Shown here: piece by piece, positions 1 through 10,010 of the stretch | Numbering within the stretch: the first letter of the stretch is position 1 | Layout of the letters: each line of letters begins with the position of its first letter | Assembly (NCBI GenBank): GCA_040182905.1 | Contig: JARQWU010000051.1 | Coordinates: forward strand, 1 to 47,740 | Reading direction: 5' to 3' | DNA: 47,740 nt | Source: Barthelona sp. PAP020 | Lineage: Eukaryota > Metamonada: BaSk clade | The notes under the pieces: model-generated | Told to the model about the DNA's origin: nothing | Seen by the model: the letters and a program-made list of their open reading frames with translations, nothing else | Database searches by the model: none | Translations under genes and position numbers: made by a program

Positions 1-35
1 TTAGGTGTGGATGGGGCGATTATCTAAATAAAAGT

Positions 36-176
36 TTAATAATCTTTTCCCTTCTTGCCAATAAATTTTGATTGTTCTTCTCTGGGTTTCCTTGATGAAC
101 GCTTGTAATTCCTTGTTAACCTTCTATACACACTTGTATCCATATTATCATGAATCATATAATTCTTTGCTGTCAT
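36..176 (-). CDS. Possible small basic protein or last exon
   Basis: A 46-codon reading frame starts at the first in-frame ATG (176) and ends at 36. The product is rich in Lys and Arg (YRRLTRNYKRSSRKPREEQ) and has no hydrophobic segment. The open frame extends a little upstream without another ATG, and an AG (TATTAATAG) at about 192-200 could be a 3' splice site, so this may be the last exon of a longer gene. I recognise no family. A chance ORF is a real alternative, because the neighbouring 200-330 stretch looks mildly coding in more than one frame. Confidence 0.22.
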   Translation of the reverse strand: MTAKNYMIHDNMDTSVYRRLTRNYKRSSRKPREEQSKFIGKKGKDY

Positions 177-218
177 TTCACTTTCAACTTTGACATCTAT
201 TAATATCAGAAATTGCAA

Positions 219-853
219 GAAGAAACCTTAAACACATTTATATTGTTTTTTGCGTGAAATCCGTCCGCTTTGCTACGAACACTTCTTTGTTGATCTGCTT
301 TATTCCCTCATGTCCTTCCCTTATGAATATTACACAAATAAAATTGGATTTTTATAATAAATTAATGTGAGACCCAATGTCAGTAATCATTTAAACTTAC
401 CATGAAGTCAATTAAAATGATTTCAAAACACATTATTCAAAGAAAATTTATCAGAATTGAATCAGGTGATTAAGAAAATAAAAAAAAAAACTAAAAAAAA
501 CTCAAGAAGTTATTGTCAGGTGGGCAAAACTACTTTTCTTTTGATTTCTTTTATATTGAGAGTCAATCGCCCAACAGATGAGTATAGCTACATTCATACG
601 TTCACATTCATCCTTTCAAATGCTCCAAATCTTTTGAAAAAGAACTGCTGAAATAAAAAAAACATCTATTTATAAAAAACCAAAAATACATGGAATAACA
701 AATGAAAACACATCTGTATATAATTGAAAAATAATAAAGTATTAATTATATGAATTGAAAACCTCATTTAATTCTCACTGTTTTCAAGCTAACAAATCAA
801 AATCACAGGCATAATTAATATCTTCCACTTCAAATCAATAATTTAACAAATAA
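219..853. other. Intergenic stretch without a supported gene
   Basis: About 635 bases. A GC-richer patch near 250-320 has open frames on both strands but no convincing start or family. A 64-codon + strand frame at 457-651 begins at a non-ATG codon and is Lys-rich low complexity, so it is not called. No tRNA-like or CRISPR-like structure was seen. Confidence 0.5.
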
Positions 854-1000
854 TTAATTGTTAACAACACGATTAGAAGAGGAACCTAATTTTGAACCCT
901 TACCCCAACCAGAAGCAGTGGTTGTTTTGGTATTGGTATTCGTATTTCTATTCTTTGGAGCTACAATCGGAGTCCAAGGTTGTTGCGGACGTCAACCCAT
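854..1000 (-). CDS. Micro-protein with SHP-like p97-binding box; in-frame UGA or 36-nt intron
   Basis: From the ATG at 1000 the frame reads 48 codons to a TAA at 854, interrupted only by a TGA at codon 3 (994-992). Near the C-terminus GWGKGSKLG fits W-G-x-G-x-x-L-G, the SHP box with which Derlins bind p97/Cdc48. The middle is an Asn/Thr-rich linker. Two readings remove the stop. A 36-nt GT-AG intron at 961-996 would leave the frame unchanged and give a protein starting MAPKNRNTNT. Alternatively UGA is recoded, for instance as selenocysteine. The intron size fits this genome, but the putative intron is unusually GC-rich and reads like coding sequence (RPQQPWTPIVAPKN). No SECIS element was recognised downstream. 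A non-functional or chance ORF remains possible. Confidence 0.4.
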
Positions 1001-1171
1001 TTTTCTGTTATTAAAAAAAAATAATACTTTTTTGGAGATGTAAAAAAACAAAAAAAAAGCAGATAAACGAAAGATTTATTAAAAATTAATGCAGAAATGA
1101 AATCGAAGATTTAGAATTTTAAAAAATAAAAATAAAAGCAATTGCAAATTCAATCAATTTCATATGCAGAC

Positions 1172-1739
1172 TTAATTCCTTAAAATTTGATCCAAAGCCT
1201 TTTGCAATGTTCTAAATTTCTTTTTATTCCCATTTGATGTTTGTTGTTCTAAATTTGGAATATGTTGAACAGTTTGATAGTTACTTTCCTTTGTAATGAT
1301 AAAATCATCGCCAACAATATCATCTTCTTCCCATTTAAGTTCTTTATAATATTGATGTGCTATATTATTGAAAAGTTCTTGAATTTTTGGATCAACATTT
1401 TCATTAATGGCCAATTCTTCCTTTTTTCTTTGGATAAGTCTTCTGTTTATTTCGTCTTCAGTAACATCTATCAAAGTGTCCTGGAAACTTTTATCAATTC
1501 CTTCGATTTTATATTTAAATTCATCAAAGAATTCTGATGATACGATAGTGTACGTCATTTTACCCTTTTCAGGTCCTTTACCTACAAAATATTAGCCAAC
1601 ATAATAAATAAAAACAATAAATACACAATACAATATTTCCACTATATCCAAAGTCATCAGCATAAACATGATACAATCCGTTTTCTCTATCATTATTGAC
1701 AACAATTACTTGCCCAAATGCCAATGGTCTACTATTCAT
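1172..1739 (-). CDS. Hypothetical 174-aa acidic protein, two exons
   Basis: Exon 1 runs 1739-1625 and starts MNSRPLAFGQVIVVNN. Exon 2 runs 1581-1172. The 43-nt intron (1582-1624) has 5' GTATTTATTG and 3' TTTTGTAG and splits a codon after its first base. Joining gives one uninterrupted 174-residue frame. The 5' splice site matches that of the LRR gene intron at 4429. The protein has a compact hydrophobic N-terminal part (GLYHVYADDFGYSGN) and an acidic, helical, Lys/Glu-rich remainder ending QKALDQILRN. No signal peptide or membrane segment is visible. The family is not recognised. It is divergently oriented to the HEAT gene with only 44 bases between start codons, so the two promoters must overlap. 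Confidence 0.7.
1582..1624 (-). other. 43-nt spliceosomal intron
   Basis: GTATTTATTG at the 5' end, TTTTGTAG at the 3' end, AT-rich interior. Removing it joins a phase-1 exon to the downstream frame without a stop. Confidence 0.7.
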
Positions 1740-1783
1740 CAGAAAAAAAAAATCACAAATGGTAATTGTTTATATTTTTAAAA

Positions 1784-4381
1784 ATGTCCACTTTTGATAC
1801 GTTAAAACGAGGATTGAATGATGCGAGTCGAGGAAAACGAAGAAGAGCATTGATAGGATTAGAAAAATCTGTTAATAACAATGAATTATTTAATTTGGAT
1901 GATTTTGAGGAATCTACAACCAATGATAATTTGTTATTGAGGCTATTTTATGATTCTTCAGACACAATAAGAGAAAAAAGTATGACTATTGTTTATAAAA
2001 TTTTGGAAATGAATTATAATGATACTTTACCTGAACACATTAACAAAATAATACGAATTATTCACAGCAAACTCAATATCTCAATTGAACAGATCAATGA
2101 AAATCTGGAACATGAGGAGATTCGTGTAATATTATTGAGACTTTTGCAGTTAATCATTAATAAGAGCAATCATATTATGAGTCTCAACAGTAATTTAATT
2201 TTCGAAGTTATTAAGACAACATTGTTGATTGATAAAAATGATGAATGTGTAAAAATGTGTTGTGATATTATTTTGTTTGTGCATGATGGAAAATTGTTTG
2301 AAGATGGCCGAGCCAGTAAGCTAGCAAAGGTTATTGTTGATAAAGTCATTTGCAGGAAGCCAAAAAAGTCTCTGCTTATTGAGAAAGGAGTACGTTCTTT
2401 AACTAGTTGTTTATTATGTGGTGGTCATGATGCTTTGGAGGAAATCGGAGAACGTTTATTAAATTTACAACTAGGGCAAGGGTTTACCGGACCCAAACCT
2501 GCTGTGTCGAAGGCTTTAATTGATTGTGCCACTAAATGTATTGGTGTAAATGATCAGAGAATGGAGTTGGTTAATATCAGTAAGTATTCTCATGTTTTCT
2601 GGCCATTGATTCTTTTGCAGTTAGACCAAAATGATTCTAGTGTTGTAGATTATGCCTTTGATAATTTACAAGCAATTGGAGCCATATATCAAGAATGGAA
2701 TAGGGATAATAGAGACGTTGCCAATGTTGTGTCTTATGGTTCAACACATCTGTTGTTGGATGTGGAAGGAACACCTGAACAGATATTGGAACGTTTGGAA
2801 TCTCGTTATATTGCTTTCAAAGACATTGATCATCCCTTTACCTTCAGACAAAGTTATTTGGATAGGTTGCATCTGTGCATTCGTTTGGCCTTAAGAGAAA
2901 GAAGCCAGAGTCTTGTGAACTATGCATTGGAAAATTTGTGTCATTTCCAAATTGATAAGAGACGACTTGGTGCTCGACTCATTTGCATATTGTCTCTCTT
3001 ATTAGGACATGAAATTTCTCCAAAAGTACCAGCCTTTATTCTTGCGTTGGCTGATATGCTTGATGAAAATGATTCACATGTTCAAAAGGAAATTAGAACT
3101 GTTCTTAACTGCTTGGGAAGTGTTATTCCATTGGACAGTGTTATTTCAACATTATTTCCAAAGAAATCTCTTGATTTCCATGTTGTTGTTCGTCATTCAC
3201 GGTGCATTTTATATTTAATTCAACACACAAGTTTAAAATCGGTTCAAGATGTTAAAGATCAGTTGTTGTTGACGATGCAAAAAAATGTATTTGAAGTGGC
3301 TGATTCAATGTTGTATGAAGTTGTTCACAACATTTTAGAAGTCATAGAGAGGCACTGTGGTTCTGTTGTGACATCTGAATGTTTACAATTGTTATGTGCC
3401 GGTATATTTCCAAAAACTTTGGCAAATATTCCCCAAATATTCAAGATTTTAGTGAAGAATTTGGTGAAGGATGATGTAAGATTGTCTGCTGTAAAACAAT
3501 TAATTGACGGATTACCTGAGGAATGCTATACCTTTGAATCTGTTTTTCTGGATTTCTTGGTGGGCAAATTCCATGGAAAGGCTAAGGAAGTTGAAATCGC
3601 GAACTTTTTACCATACTTTCTTTCTATATCTAAAATTGGTTTGAGTGGTTCTGTAAATTCGAATTGTATTGATTTGAGGGGGCAATTCCTTGAAACATTG
3701 ATTCCTAATGTGATCTGGCAGTCCAATTCAGAATCTTTTTGGGCGAGAACGTGTATTTTGGAATTTTTTGTCAGTTGTTTTGAAACTGATTATTTCCCAG
3801 ATGTTTTAATTAAGCCTCACATCCAAGAGTTGGTTGAAGCTTTTTGTGTTGCATTGGAACGAGAACCTGCCAACTATATTCAACGAAAGGAAGAAATTGA
3901 AATTAGAGTGAAAGAAATTGTCAGACTTCAACCAATGCTTCTTTCGATTATGCATAAATTTATTCAGCTGTTGAATCAAGACAAAAATCATTTGTCCAAC
4001 ATGCTTCAATACGTGCTATTATCTTTAGATGATCCGCAATTCGAAACGAAAAAGGCGGCTGCAAAATGTTTACAAAAAATTTCAACCTTTTTGGTTCAAA
4101 ATTTGCCTGCTTCTGAATTTGAAAAGAATTTGAATAAAAGTGATGATGCTACTCAAAGATACAACAAGATTCATCGGCCTATTAAACCACCAGGTATTAG
4201 TAATAAAAGTGAAGTGGCTTTTTGGTTAGGTACGCATTTGGAAGATTCATTTGATGAATTATATGTTGTTTTGCAAGATATTAAGGATTGCACGGGAGTA
4301 ATTGAAGGAATAAATGCAATTTTAGAAAAATATCCAGAATTTATTCACAAGGATGCTTTGTTGGAGTTGATAAAAAATTAA
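1784..4381 (+). CDS. HEAT/ARM-repeat protein, DNAAF5 (HEATR2)-like
   Basis: The product is 865 aa from the ATG at 1784 (MSTFDTLKRGLND); an open frame further upstream has no good ATG. It is all-helical and Leu-rich with repeated HEAT-like helix pairs along its length, and it has no membrane segment. Length and order resemble DNAAF5/HEATR2 (about 850 aa), the cytoplasmic factor that helps preassemble axonemal dynein arms. Local resemblances I can see are GQFLETLIPNVIWQ in the C-terminal third, matching the animal segment around NLQWHAGRT, and SLDDPQFETKKAAAKCL, a late HEAT repeat like RLDDVSNDVRMAAAS. This is recognised by eye only. Another HEAT-repeat family remains possible. The CEP41 gene elsewhere in the window supports a ciliary organism. 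Confidence 0.8.
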   Translation: MSTFDTLKRGLNDASRGKRRRALIGLEKSVNNNELFNLDDFEESTTNDNLLLRLFYDSSDTIREKSMTIVYKILEMNYNDTLPEHINKIIRIIHSKLNISIEQINENLEHEEIRVILLRLLQLIINKSNHIMSLNSNLIFEVIKTTLLIDKNDECVKMCCDIILFVHDGKLFEDGRASKLAKVIVDKVICRKPKKSLLIEKGVRSLTSCLLCGGHDALEEIGERLLNLQLGQGFTGPKPAVSKALIDCATKCIGVNDQRMELVNISKYSHVFWPLILLQLDQNDSSVVDYAFDNLQAIGAIYQEWNRDNRDVANVVSYGSTHLLLDVEGTPEQILERLESRYIAFKDIDHPFTFRQSYLDRLHLCIRLALRERSQSLVNYALENLCHFQIDKRRLGARLICILSLLLGHEISPKVPAFILALADMLDENDSHVQKEIRTVLNCLGSVIPLDSVISTLFPKKSLDFHVVVRHSRCILYLIQHTSLKSVQDVKDQLLLTMQKNVFEVADSMLYEVVHNILEVIERHCGSVVTSECLQLLCAGIFPKTLANIPQIFKILVKNLVKDDVRLSAVKQLIDGLPEECYTFESVFLDFLVGKFHGKAKEVEIANFLPYFLSISKIGLSGSVNSNCIDLRGQFLETLIPNVIWQSNSESFWARTCILEFFVSCFETDYFPDVLIKPHIQELVEAFCVALEREPANYIQRKEEIEIRVKEIVRLQPMLLSIMHKFIQLLNQDKNHLSNMLQYVLLSLDDPQFETKKAAAKCLQKISTFLVQNLPASEFEKNLNKSDDATQRYNKIHRPIKPPGISNKSEVAFWLGTHLEDSFDELYVVLQDIKDCTGVIEGINAILEKYPEFIHKDALLELIKN

Positions 4382-4419
4382 AAAAAATATTTGTTTTTTT
4401 TTTTTCTTTATTTGAGCTT

Positions 4420-5485
4420 ATGCCACCAGTATTTATATTTTTTTATACATATTCATTCTAATTTAATATAGAAAAAGAAAAAAGTTAAAAAGGTCAAGAA
4501 ACCAGCACCACCAAAATTTGTATTTGCAGATGGTTTGGAACCCAAACAAAAAATGAAACAAATGCGTGATTTATATCGAAATAATTGTACAGAACTTCAA
4601 ATTGATCCGTTAAAAGTTTTGATGGATCAATTTCGAGATATTATCAATAAAAATGATGAAGAACCTGCTGTTATTGAACAATTAACAATTAATGAAGAAA
4701 TATCTCCTCAACAATTGCAAGCTATTGTGAGTGTCTTTCTAAATTATCAATATCTTAAAAAGTTTTGTTTGTGGAAATCTAATATTTCAGATGAAGGTTG
4801 CGCCATATTGTCTCATTATTTGATTAGAAATAATTATATTGAAGAATTAGATTTAATGCAAAATAACATTGGTTCACGTGGATGTTCAGCACTTGCTGGA
4901 GTTTTGTATAATCAAAACACCTCATTAAAAACATTAATTTTGGATCATAATCAGATTGGGGATGAAGGCGCTATATTATTGGTTAATGGATTGAGAACAA
5001 ATCCTTCGTTAAAAACTTTATCTCTTCAATTTTGTGGTATAGGTATTACTGGTGGTGTTGTTATTGGTCGTGATTTATTGGGTGAGGACAGTCTTTGTCA
5101 TTTGGAAACTTTGTTATTGCAAGGTAATCCAACTTCTTCTCCAACATTTGAAGCGATTGGTTTATCGTTGAAAACAAACACTAACCTTAAAGAGATCAAT
5201 CTTAAAGACACTGCCATTGATGCTAATCTTGAGGCAGCTTCTATTTTTGCTGAAGGAGCAGCAAATTGTCCCACATTAACAACTATTAATTTACATTACA
5301 ATTTGTTGAATAAAGAAGCGGGAATTGCTTTTATTGATATGGTCAAAACAAACAGAAGCATTATTAGTTTATCTGTTCCTCATCATGTTGGTACTGAAGT
5401 GTTAACTGAACTTATTGCTGCTATTGAAGATAATCTTAAGTTGTTGAAACCAGTGAAAAAGAAAAAGAAAAAAAAAACAAAATAG
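4420..5485 (+). CDS. Leucine-rich repeat protein (RI-type), Lys-rich ends, two exons
   Basis: Exon 1 is only nine bases (ATG CCA CCA, 4420-4428). A 43-nt intron follows, and exon 2 (4472-5485) continues KKKKVKKVKKPAPPKFVFADG. The total is 340 aa. Without this intron the long frame has no ATG until well inside conserved-looking sequence, which is why I prefer it. Residues about 90-310 hold ribonuclease-inhibitor-type LRRs of about 28 residues (LKTLILDHNQIGDEGA, IEELDLMQNNIGSRGC). The C-terminus is poly-Lys (KPVKKKKKKKTK). Poly-Lys ends with MPPKKK starts are common in axonemal proteins, so a ciliary role is plausible, but that is inference. No catalytic motif is seen. The gene lies 38 bases downstream of the DNAAF5-like gene on the same strand. 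Confidence 0.75.
4429..4471 (+). other. 43-nt spliceosomal intron
   Basis: Begins GTATTTATAT and ends TTAATATAG. It sits directly after a three-codon first exon. It has the same length and 5' splice site as the intron at 1582-1624. Confidence 0.65.
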
Positions 5486-5790
5486 TGATATATATTGATA
5501 TTAGAGGTGTAAACTTTGTTCTTTTTATTATTTGTTTTTGTTGTTGGTGTGTTTGGTGAATTTTTGACAAAAAATCATTGGTAAAAAATATTAGAAAAAA
5601 AAAATTTCGTTTGATAATCTCAATTTATTGGAATAATTTTTAATTTCCCATTAAGTTACCTTCTATCAGTGTATGACAGATCCTTAAGTGCATTTTTTTG
5701 ATAAAATTATAAATTTCTTGATTGTTCAATGCTCAAATTTATAGCCCCCCGTTTATAGTTTTTTTTTATTAATTATTTGGTTTCTTTTAA
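5486..5790. other. Intergenic, no gene seen
   Basis: AT-rich 305-base gap between the LRR and ABC transporter genes. T-rich tract directly before the ATG at 5791. No ORF, hairpin or repeat worth naming. Confidence 0.6.
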
Positions 5791-8700
5791 ATGTCTGGTT
5801 TGGATCCTCCATCAAAATTAACATGGAAGAATGCAAGTGGTTTTTCTAAAATATCCTTTGGGTGGTTATCTCCCTTATTGGATTTTGGAATGAAAAAACC
5901 ATTAGAAATTGAAGATTTATATGATTTAATTGACGATCAGCAACCGGAATATTTGAAAAATAGGTATGATGAATTGAGTTTAAAAAAGGATACAGAAATG
6001 AAACATTGGTCCAAAATGTTTAATATATTGAAAAGGCCTATCATTTATAGTGGTGTTTTTAAGTTATTTGTTGATATTTTTTCTTATATGGCACCATGGA
6101 TTTTGAATATTTTTTTAACTTTCATTGAAACAACTGATCGATCAAATTATATGTACGGAGTCTCATTAGCTGTTGGATTGTTATTGTGTTATGCTTTGAG
6201 TTCTTTATTTACTCAACATTGGTTTTGGTTATGTTCATTGATTGGGGCAGGAATGAGAAGTTTGACAATTTCTGCGGTTACATCGAAGATGCTCAGCCTC
6301 TCTCCCATTCAATTGGGAACTTTTTCATCTGGGAAACTTTTAAACTTAATCAATTCAGATACAGAAAGGTTGGGAGTATTTTGTATTCAAATGCATAGGT
6401 TATGGGCGATTCCCGTTCAAATGATAATGGCAATTTTTCTATTAAGTTCAATGCTTGATATGTGGAGTGCTTTTGCTGGAATTGGGGTTATGATTTTGTT
6501 GATTCCTGTTCAGATGTGGTTTTCCACAAAGATAAAGTTTTTGAGGCGTGAAGCAAATGATCAAAGTGATAGTCGTTTGAAATTTGTTGGTGAGTTAATT
6601 GGAAATATCTTCTCTGTCAAGTTGAATTCTTGGGAAGAAGAATATGTGGAAAAGATTGGAGACATTCGTTCAAAAGAAGTAAGTAAATTGCGAAAATTGG
6701 CCAATGTTAACGCGGTCAATCGTTTTATCTCTAACAGTACCTACTTTATTACAACAGCAGCTTGTCTTTCTGTGTTTGTTATCAGAGGAAATGAATTGAG
6801 TGTCGCTAAGATTTTCTCTTCCTTTTCAGTATTTGCATTATTGCGATTTCCACTGTCATTTTTTCCAACATTACTCAGCAATTATATCGATTTAAAAACT
6901 TCTTTGGCTAGAATAGATGGATTTTTAGATGCAAGTCTTGTTACTCAAAAAAATTTAGTTGAACCTGAAGAAGAAGATGCAATTGTTGTTCAGGGTTTAG
7001 CAGAAGGGTTTGGTTATTCTGAGAGTCAGAATATTGGTTTGAATCAAGGGCCAAATAGTTCTAGCAAGATTGATGAATTAATTATTGATCCTGCTAAAAC
7101 TGATTTTAATAAAGATAAAATAAATGAGTTAGATTCTGGTTTCAAGTTACAATTACCAAATAATTCTATTTCGATCAAAAAAGGAGAGAAAGTAGCAATT
7201 GTTGGTCAAATTGCTAGTGGTAAATCCACTCTTTTGTTATCATTATTAGGAGAAACCACTGGAATAATTGAATATGGTGTTAAAGGATCTATTGCTTATG
7301 TTCCTCAAATTCCTTGGATTACCAACTCAACGTTTCGAGAAAACATTCTCTTTGGGCTAAATCACGATGCTGATTGGTATTTTGATGTCTTAATCAGGTC
7401 AGAATTGATTACCGATTTAGAGTTGATTCATAAAACTCATGGTGTTACTGATTTGATTGAAATTGGTGAAAGAGGTATCAATTTGAGTGGCGGAATGAAG
7501 CAACGTGTGGCTTTGGCAAGAGCTTTATATTCAAAACCTGATATTTTGATTTTGGATGATGTTTTTTCTGCTTTGGACGCAGAAGTTGCCCACAAGATAT
7601 TCCACAATTTGTTTACAAGTGGAAACTATTCCGAAGAATCAATTGTTGTTGCTACACATCAAGTACATCTATTGAAAGATTTTGATCGTATTATTGTATT
7701 GGAAAATGGTCGATTGGTTGATGTAGGTAATTTTTCTGAATTGTTTACTCGTTGTTCTGTCTTTAATAACTTGTTGAAAATGGGTTCGAATGAGTTTGAA
7801 GAAGAACAAGAACAAGAACAACAACAAGAACAAAATGAACAAAATACAACAAATGAGTCAGATGAGACGATTACAATTGAATTTGAAGAGAATTTCGAGA
7901 ACAATTGTGAAGTTTTACTGACCAAAGAAAAAGAACCCATTGATGAAGAAAAGAATGGAAGAAAAAGGGTTGCTTCTTTGCTTGTAAAAACTGGAGAAAA
8001 AAAACTTGTCAACAAGGAAGAACGTCGTATTGGTGGTATTACAAGCAGCACTTTGATTTTCTATTTTAAGCAATTAGGTAGAGTATTAATGGTTATTCTA
8101 GTGATTGTTTTTGTTCTATGTGGTGTTGTTAGCGTTTATCAGTCATATTACTTGAGCGATTGGGTGAGCCAAAAACAAACAAATACAGATAGTATGCATT
8201 CTTTACGTGTCTATTTATTGCTTGGAATTTTGGTTTTGATCACCATTTTGGTTCGTGAATTAACACTAGCTAATATGATTATCAATGGAGCTAAACGAAT
8301 TCATGAGATATTGTTGAAACATATTGTTTATTTGCCTGCAAAATTCTTTGAAACACAACCAACAGGTCGATTATTGAACAGGTTTAGTGAGGATATGAAT
8401 CAAATGGATACAAATATTTTGTGGCAAATTTCATCATTATTCCACACTTTAACGAATGTGATATCGATGATTTTTGTTATTGTATACGTTTTACCTTGGT
8501 TTGTTATAGTCTTAATAATTTTAGCCATTGTATACATTGTTGTTAGTAAACGATTTAGATATTCTGCCAAGGAAATGAAACGAATTGAATTGATATCACG
8601 TAGTCCTCTATTACAACATTTTACTGAATCCAGACAAGGTTTAGTAACAATCAAAGCGTTTAATCGTGTTGATTTTATATTATCTAGGTTATATGGATTG

Positions 8701-9867
8701 ATTGAGAATCGTAATCAAGCAAATGTTACCATTTTTGCTTCTTATCGTTGGGTTGGTTTACGTTTAGAGTTTTTATCAGCTTTATTGGTCTTTTTTATCT
8801 GTGTTAGTACTGTGTTTATTTATATTCCTTCCAGTTTAGTTGGTTTAGTCATTAGTTATTCTTTAACTGCAAATCAAACATTAGCTTGGTTGGTAAGAAT
8901 GTATAGCGATTGTGAAATGACATTAAGTAGTGTGGAAAGGATAGAAGAGTATATCAATGAACCTGCTGAAAAGAATCCTGGAAAAGATAATAAACCCAAT
9001 AATTTTGCCAGATTAGGTCGTGTTGAATTTGAACAATATTCAGCAGGTTATGATGCAAATGCTGAACCAATCATTAAGGATTTGAGTTTCAAAATCAATC
9101 CAGGTGAAAAGATCGGTATTGTTGGCAGAACGGGTAGTGGTAAATCTACCATTATTAATGCTCTTTTTAAAATGTTACATCGTTTTAATGGTCAAATTAT
9201 GATTGACAACTATGACGTTGATACTGTTGATATCTATCACATGAGAAAATCTTTGACCATTTTACCTCAATCTCCATTTTTATTTGATGGTACATTGCAA
9301 CAGAATCTGGACCCCTTCAATGAATATGATGAACAAAAACTTGTTGAAGTTTTAAAACAAGTTAATTTTTGGAATTATGTTCAAGAGCTTCCTGGACAAT
9401 TGCAATTTAAAGTTTCAGAAGCTGGAGGTAATTTATCTGTTGGACAAAAACAGTTGTTATGTTTAGCCAGAGCCCTTTTAAAAGATTCAAAAATTTTGAT
9501 TTTGGATGAAGCAACGGCTAGTTGTGATCTTGATACTGATCAATTAATTCAAAAGACCATTCGAACACATGAATCATTCAGGGATATTACCATTTTAACT
9601 ATTGCACACAGATTAGCTACAATCATTGATTATGATAAGATTTTGTGCTTGCAAAACGGTTACATTGTTGATTTTGATTCACCCAAAGAACTTTTGAATT
9701 ATGACTCTTTGTTTAAATCTTTGGTACATCAACATGAAAGTAGTGAGATTCGTAGATTATACCATCAATTGGATATGCAAGTTCCTAGTTCCATTTCTGT
9801 TTCTCCAAGTCCCAGTTTAACTCCAATGTTGAGTCCCGGTATTACTGTTGATTTGTCGAGTTCATAA
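5791..9867 (+). CDS. ABCC (MRP)-type ABC transporter, full-length
   Basis: The product is 1358 aa and intronless from ATG 5791, with TMD1-NBD1-TMD2-NBD2 and no TMD0, as in short MRPs such as ABCC4. TMD1 spans about 85-370. NBD1 has Walker A GQIASGKST (about 471-479), signature LSGGMKQR (about 564) and Walker B ILILDDVFSALD. The Walker A has Ala where most proteins have Gly, as tolerated in MRPs. An acidic Glu/Gln linker (EQEQEQQQEQNEQ, about 670) leads to TMD2 (about 755-1040). NBD2 has GRTGSGKST (about 1111), LSVGQKQ (about 1214), Walker B ILILDEATASCD and the H-loop IAHRLATI. NBD1 has Asp in place of the catalytic Glu after Walker B (LDD rather than LDE), the usual degenerate NBD1 of MRPs, while NBD2 is canonical. 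Expected role: ATP-driven export of organic anions or glutathione conjugates at plasma or vacuolar membranes. Confidence 0.96.
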   Translation: MSGLDPPSKLTWKNASGFSKISFGWLSPLLDFGMKKPLEIEDLYDLIDDQQPEYLKNRYDELSLKKDTEMKHWSKMFNILKRPIIYSGVFKLFVDIFSYMAPWILNIFLTFIETTDRSNYMYGVSLAVGLLLCYALSSLFTQHWFWLCSLIGAGMRSLTISAVTSKMLSLSPIQLGTFSSGKLLNLINSDTERLGVFCIQMHRLWAIPVQMIMAIFLLSSMLDMWSAFAGIGVMILLIPVQMWFSTKIKFLRREANDQSDSRLKFVGELIGNIFSVKLNSWEEEYVEKIGDIRSKEVSKLRKLANVNAVNRFISNSTYFITTAACLSVFVIRGNELSVAKIFSSFSVFALLRFPLSFFPTLLSNYIDLKTSLARIDGFLDASLVTQKNLVEPEEEDAIVVQGLAEGFGYSESQNIGLNQGPNSSSKIDELIIDPAKTDFNKDKINELDSGFKLQLPNNSISIKKGEKVAIVGQIASGKSTLLLSLLGETTGIIEYGVKGSIAYVPQIPWITNSTFRENILFGLNHDADWYFDVLIRSELITDLELIHKTHGVTDLIEIGERGINLSGGMKQRVALARALYSKPDILILDDVFSALDAEVAHKIFHNLFTSGNYSEESIVVATHQVHLLKDFDRIIVLENGRLVDVGNFSELFTRCSVFNNLLKMGSNEFEEEQEQEQQQEQNEQNTTNESDETITIEFEENFENNCEVLLTKEKEPIDEEKNGRKRVASLLVKTGEKKLVNKEERRIGGITSSTLIFYFKQLGRVLMVILVIVFVLCGVVSVYQSYYLSDWVSQKQTNTDSMHSLRVYLLLGILVLITILVRELTLANMIINGAKRIHEILLKHIVYLPAKFFETQPTGRLLNRFSEDMNQMDTNILWQISSLFHTLTNVISMIFVIVYVLPWFVIVLIILAIVYIVVSKRFRYSAKEMKRIELISRSPLLQHFTESRQGLVTIKAFNRVDFILSRLYGLIENRNQANVTIFASYRWVGLRLEFLSALLVFFICVSTVFIYIPSSLVGLVISYSLTANQTLAWLVRMYSDCEMTLSSVERIEEYINEPAEKNPGKDNKPNNFARLGRVEFEQYSAGYDANAEPIIKDLSFKINPGEKIGIVGRTGSGKSTIINALFKMLHRFNGQIMIDNYDVDTVDIYHMRKSLTILPQSPFLFDGTLQQNLDPFNEYDEQKLVEVLKQVNFWNYVQELPGQLQFKVSEAGGNLSVGQKQLLCLARALLKDSKILILDEATASCDLDTDQLIQKTIRTHESFRDITILTIAHRLATIIDYDKILCLQNGYIVDFDSPKELLNYDSLFKSLVHQHESSEIRRLYHQLDMQVPSSISVSPSPSLTPMLSPGITVDLSSS

Positions 9868-10010
9868 GTTTGCAATTCTAGATTGGGGCTTATTTTTTTG
9901 ATTTTAAGAAATTTGTAGAAAAATTTGCAAAATAGACATTCATTTATTGAATGGGTTTGTTTTTGTTCTCAAGTGATAATAGTCATTGTAAGGGTTCATT
10001 GAAGGAAACT

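Noticed and set aside
1-27. Possible last codons of a + strand gene (LGVDGAII then TAA)
   Set aside because: Only eight codons are visible at the window edge, so it cannot be distinguished from chance.
241-330. Minus strand patch with ACAAAGAAG, TAGCA and ATTTCACGCAAA, loosely like U6 snRNA order
   Set aside because: The near-invariant ACAGAGA box and the GCGCAAGGATGACACGC core are not present, and no T-run terminator follows. Similarity is too loose.
857-1043. Plus strand frame with a Val/Leu/Phe-rich stretch resembling a membrane helix
   Set aside because: It begins at a non-ATG codon and is the mirror image of the Asn/Thr-rich micro-ORF on the other strand.
7659-8051. Long - strand frame of 130 codons with Ser/Cys-rich translation
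   Set aside because: It is the antisense shadow of the Glu/Gln-rich linker in the ABC transporter.
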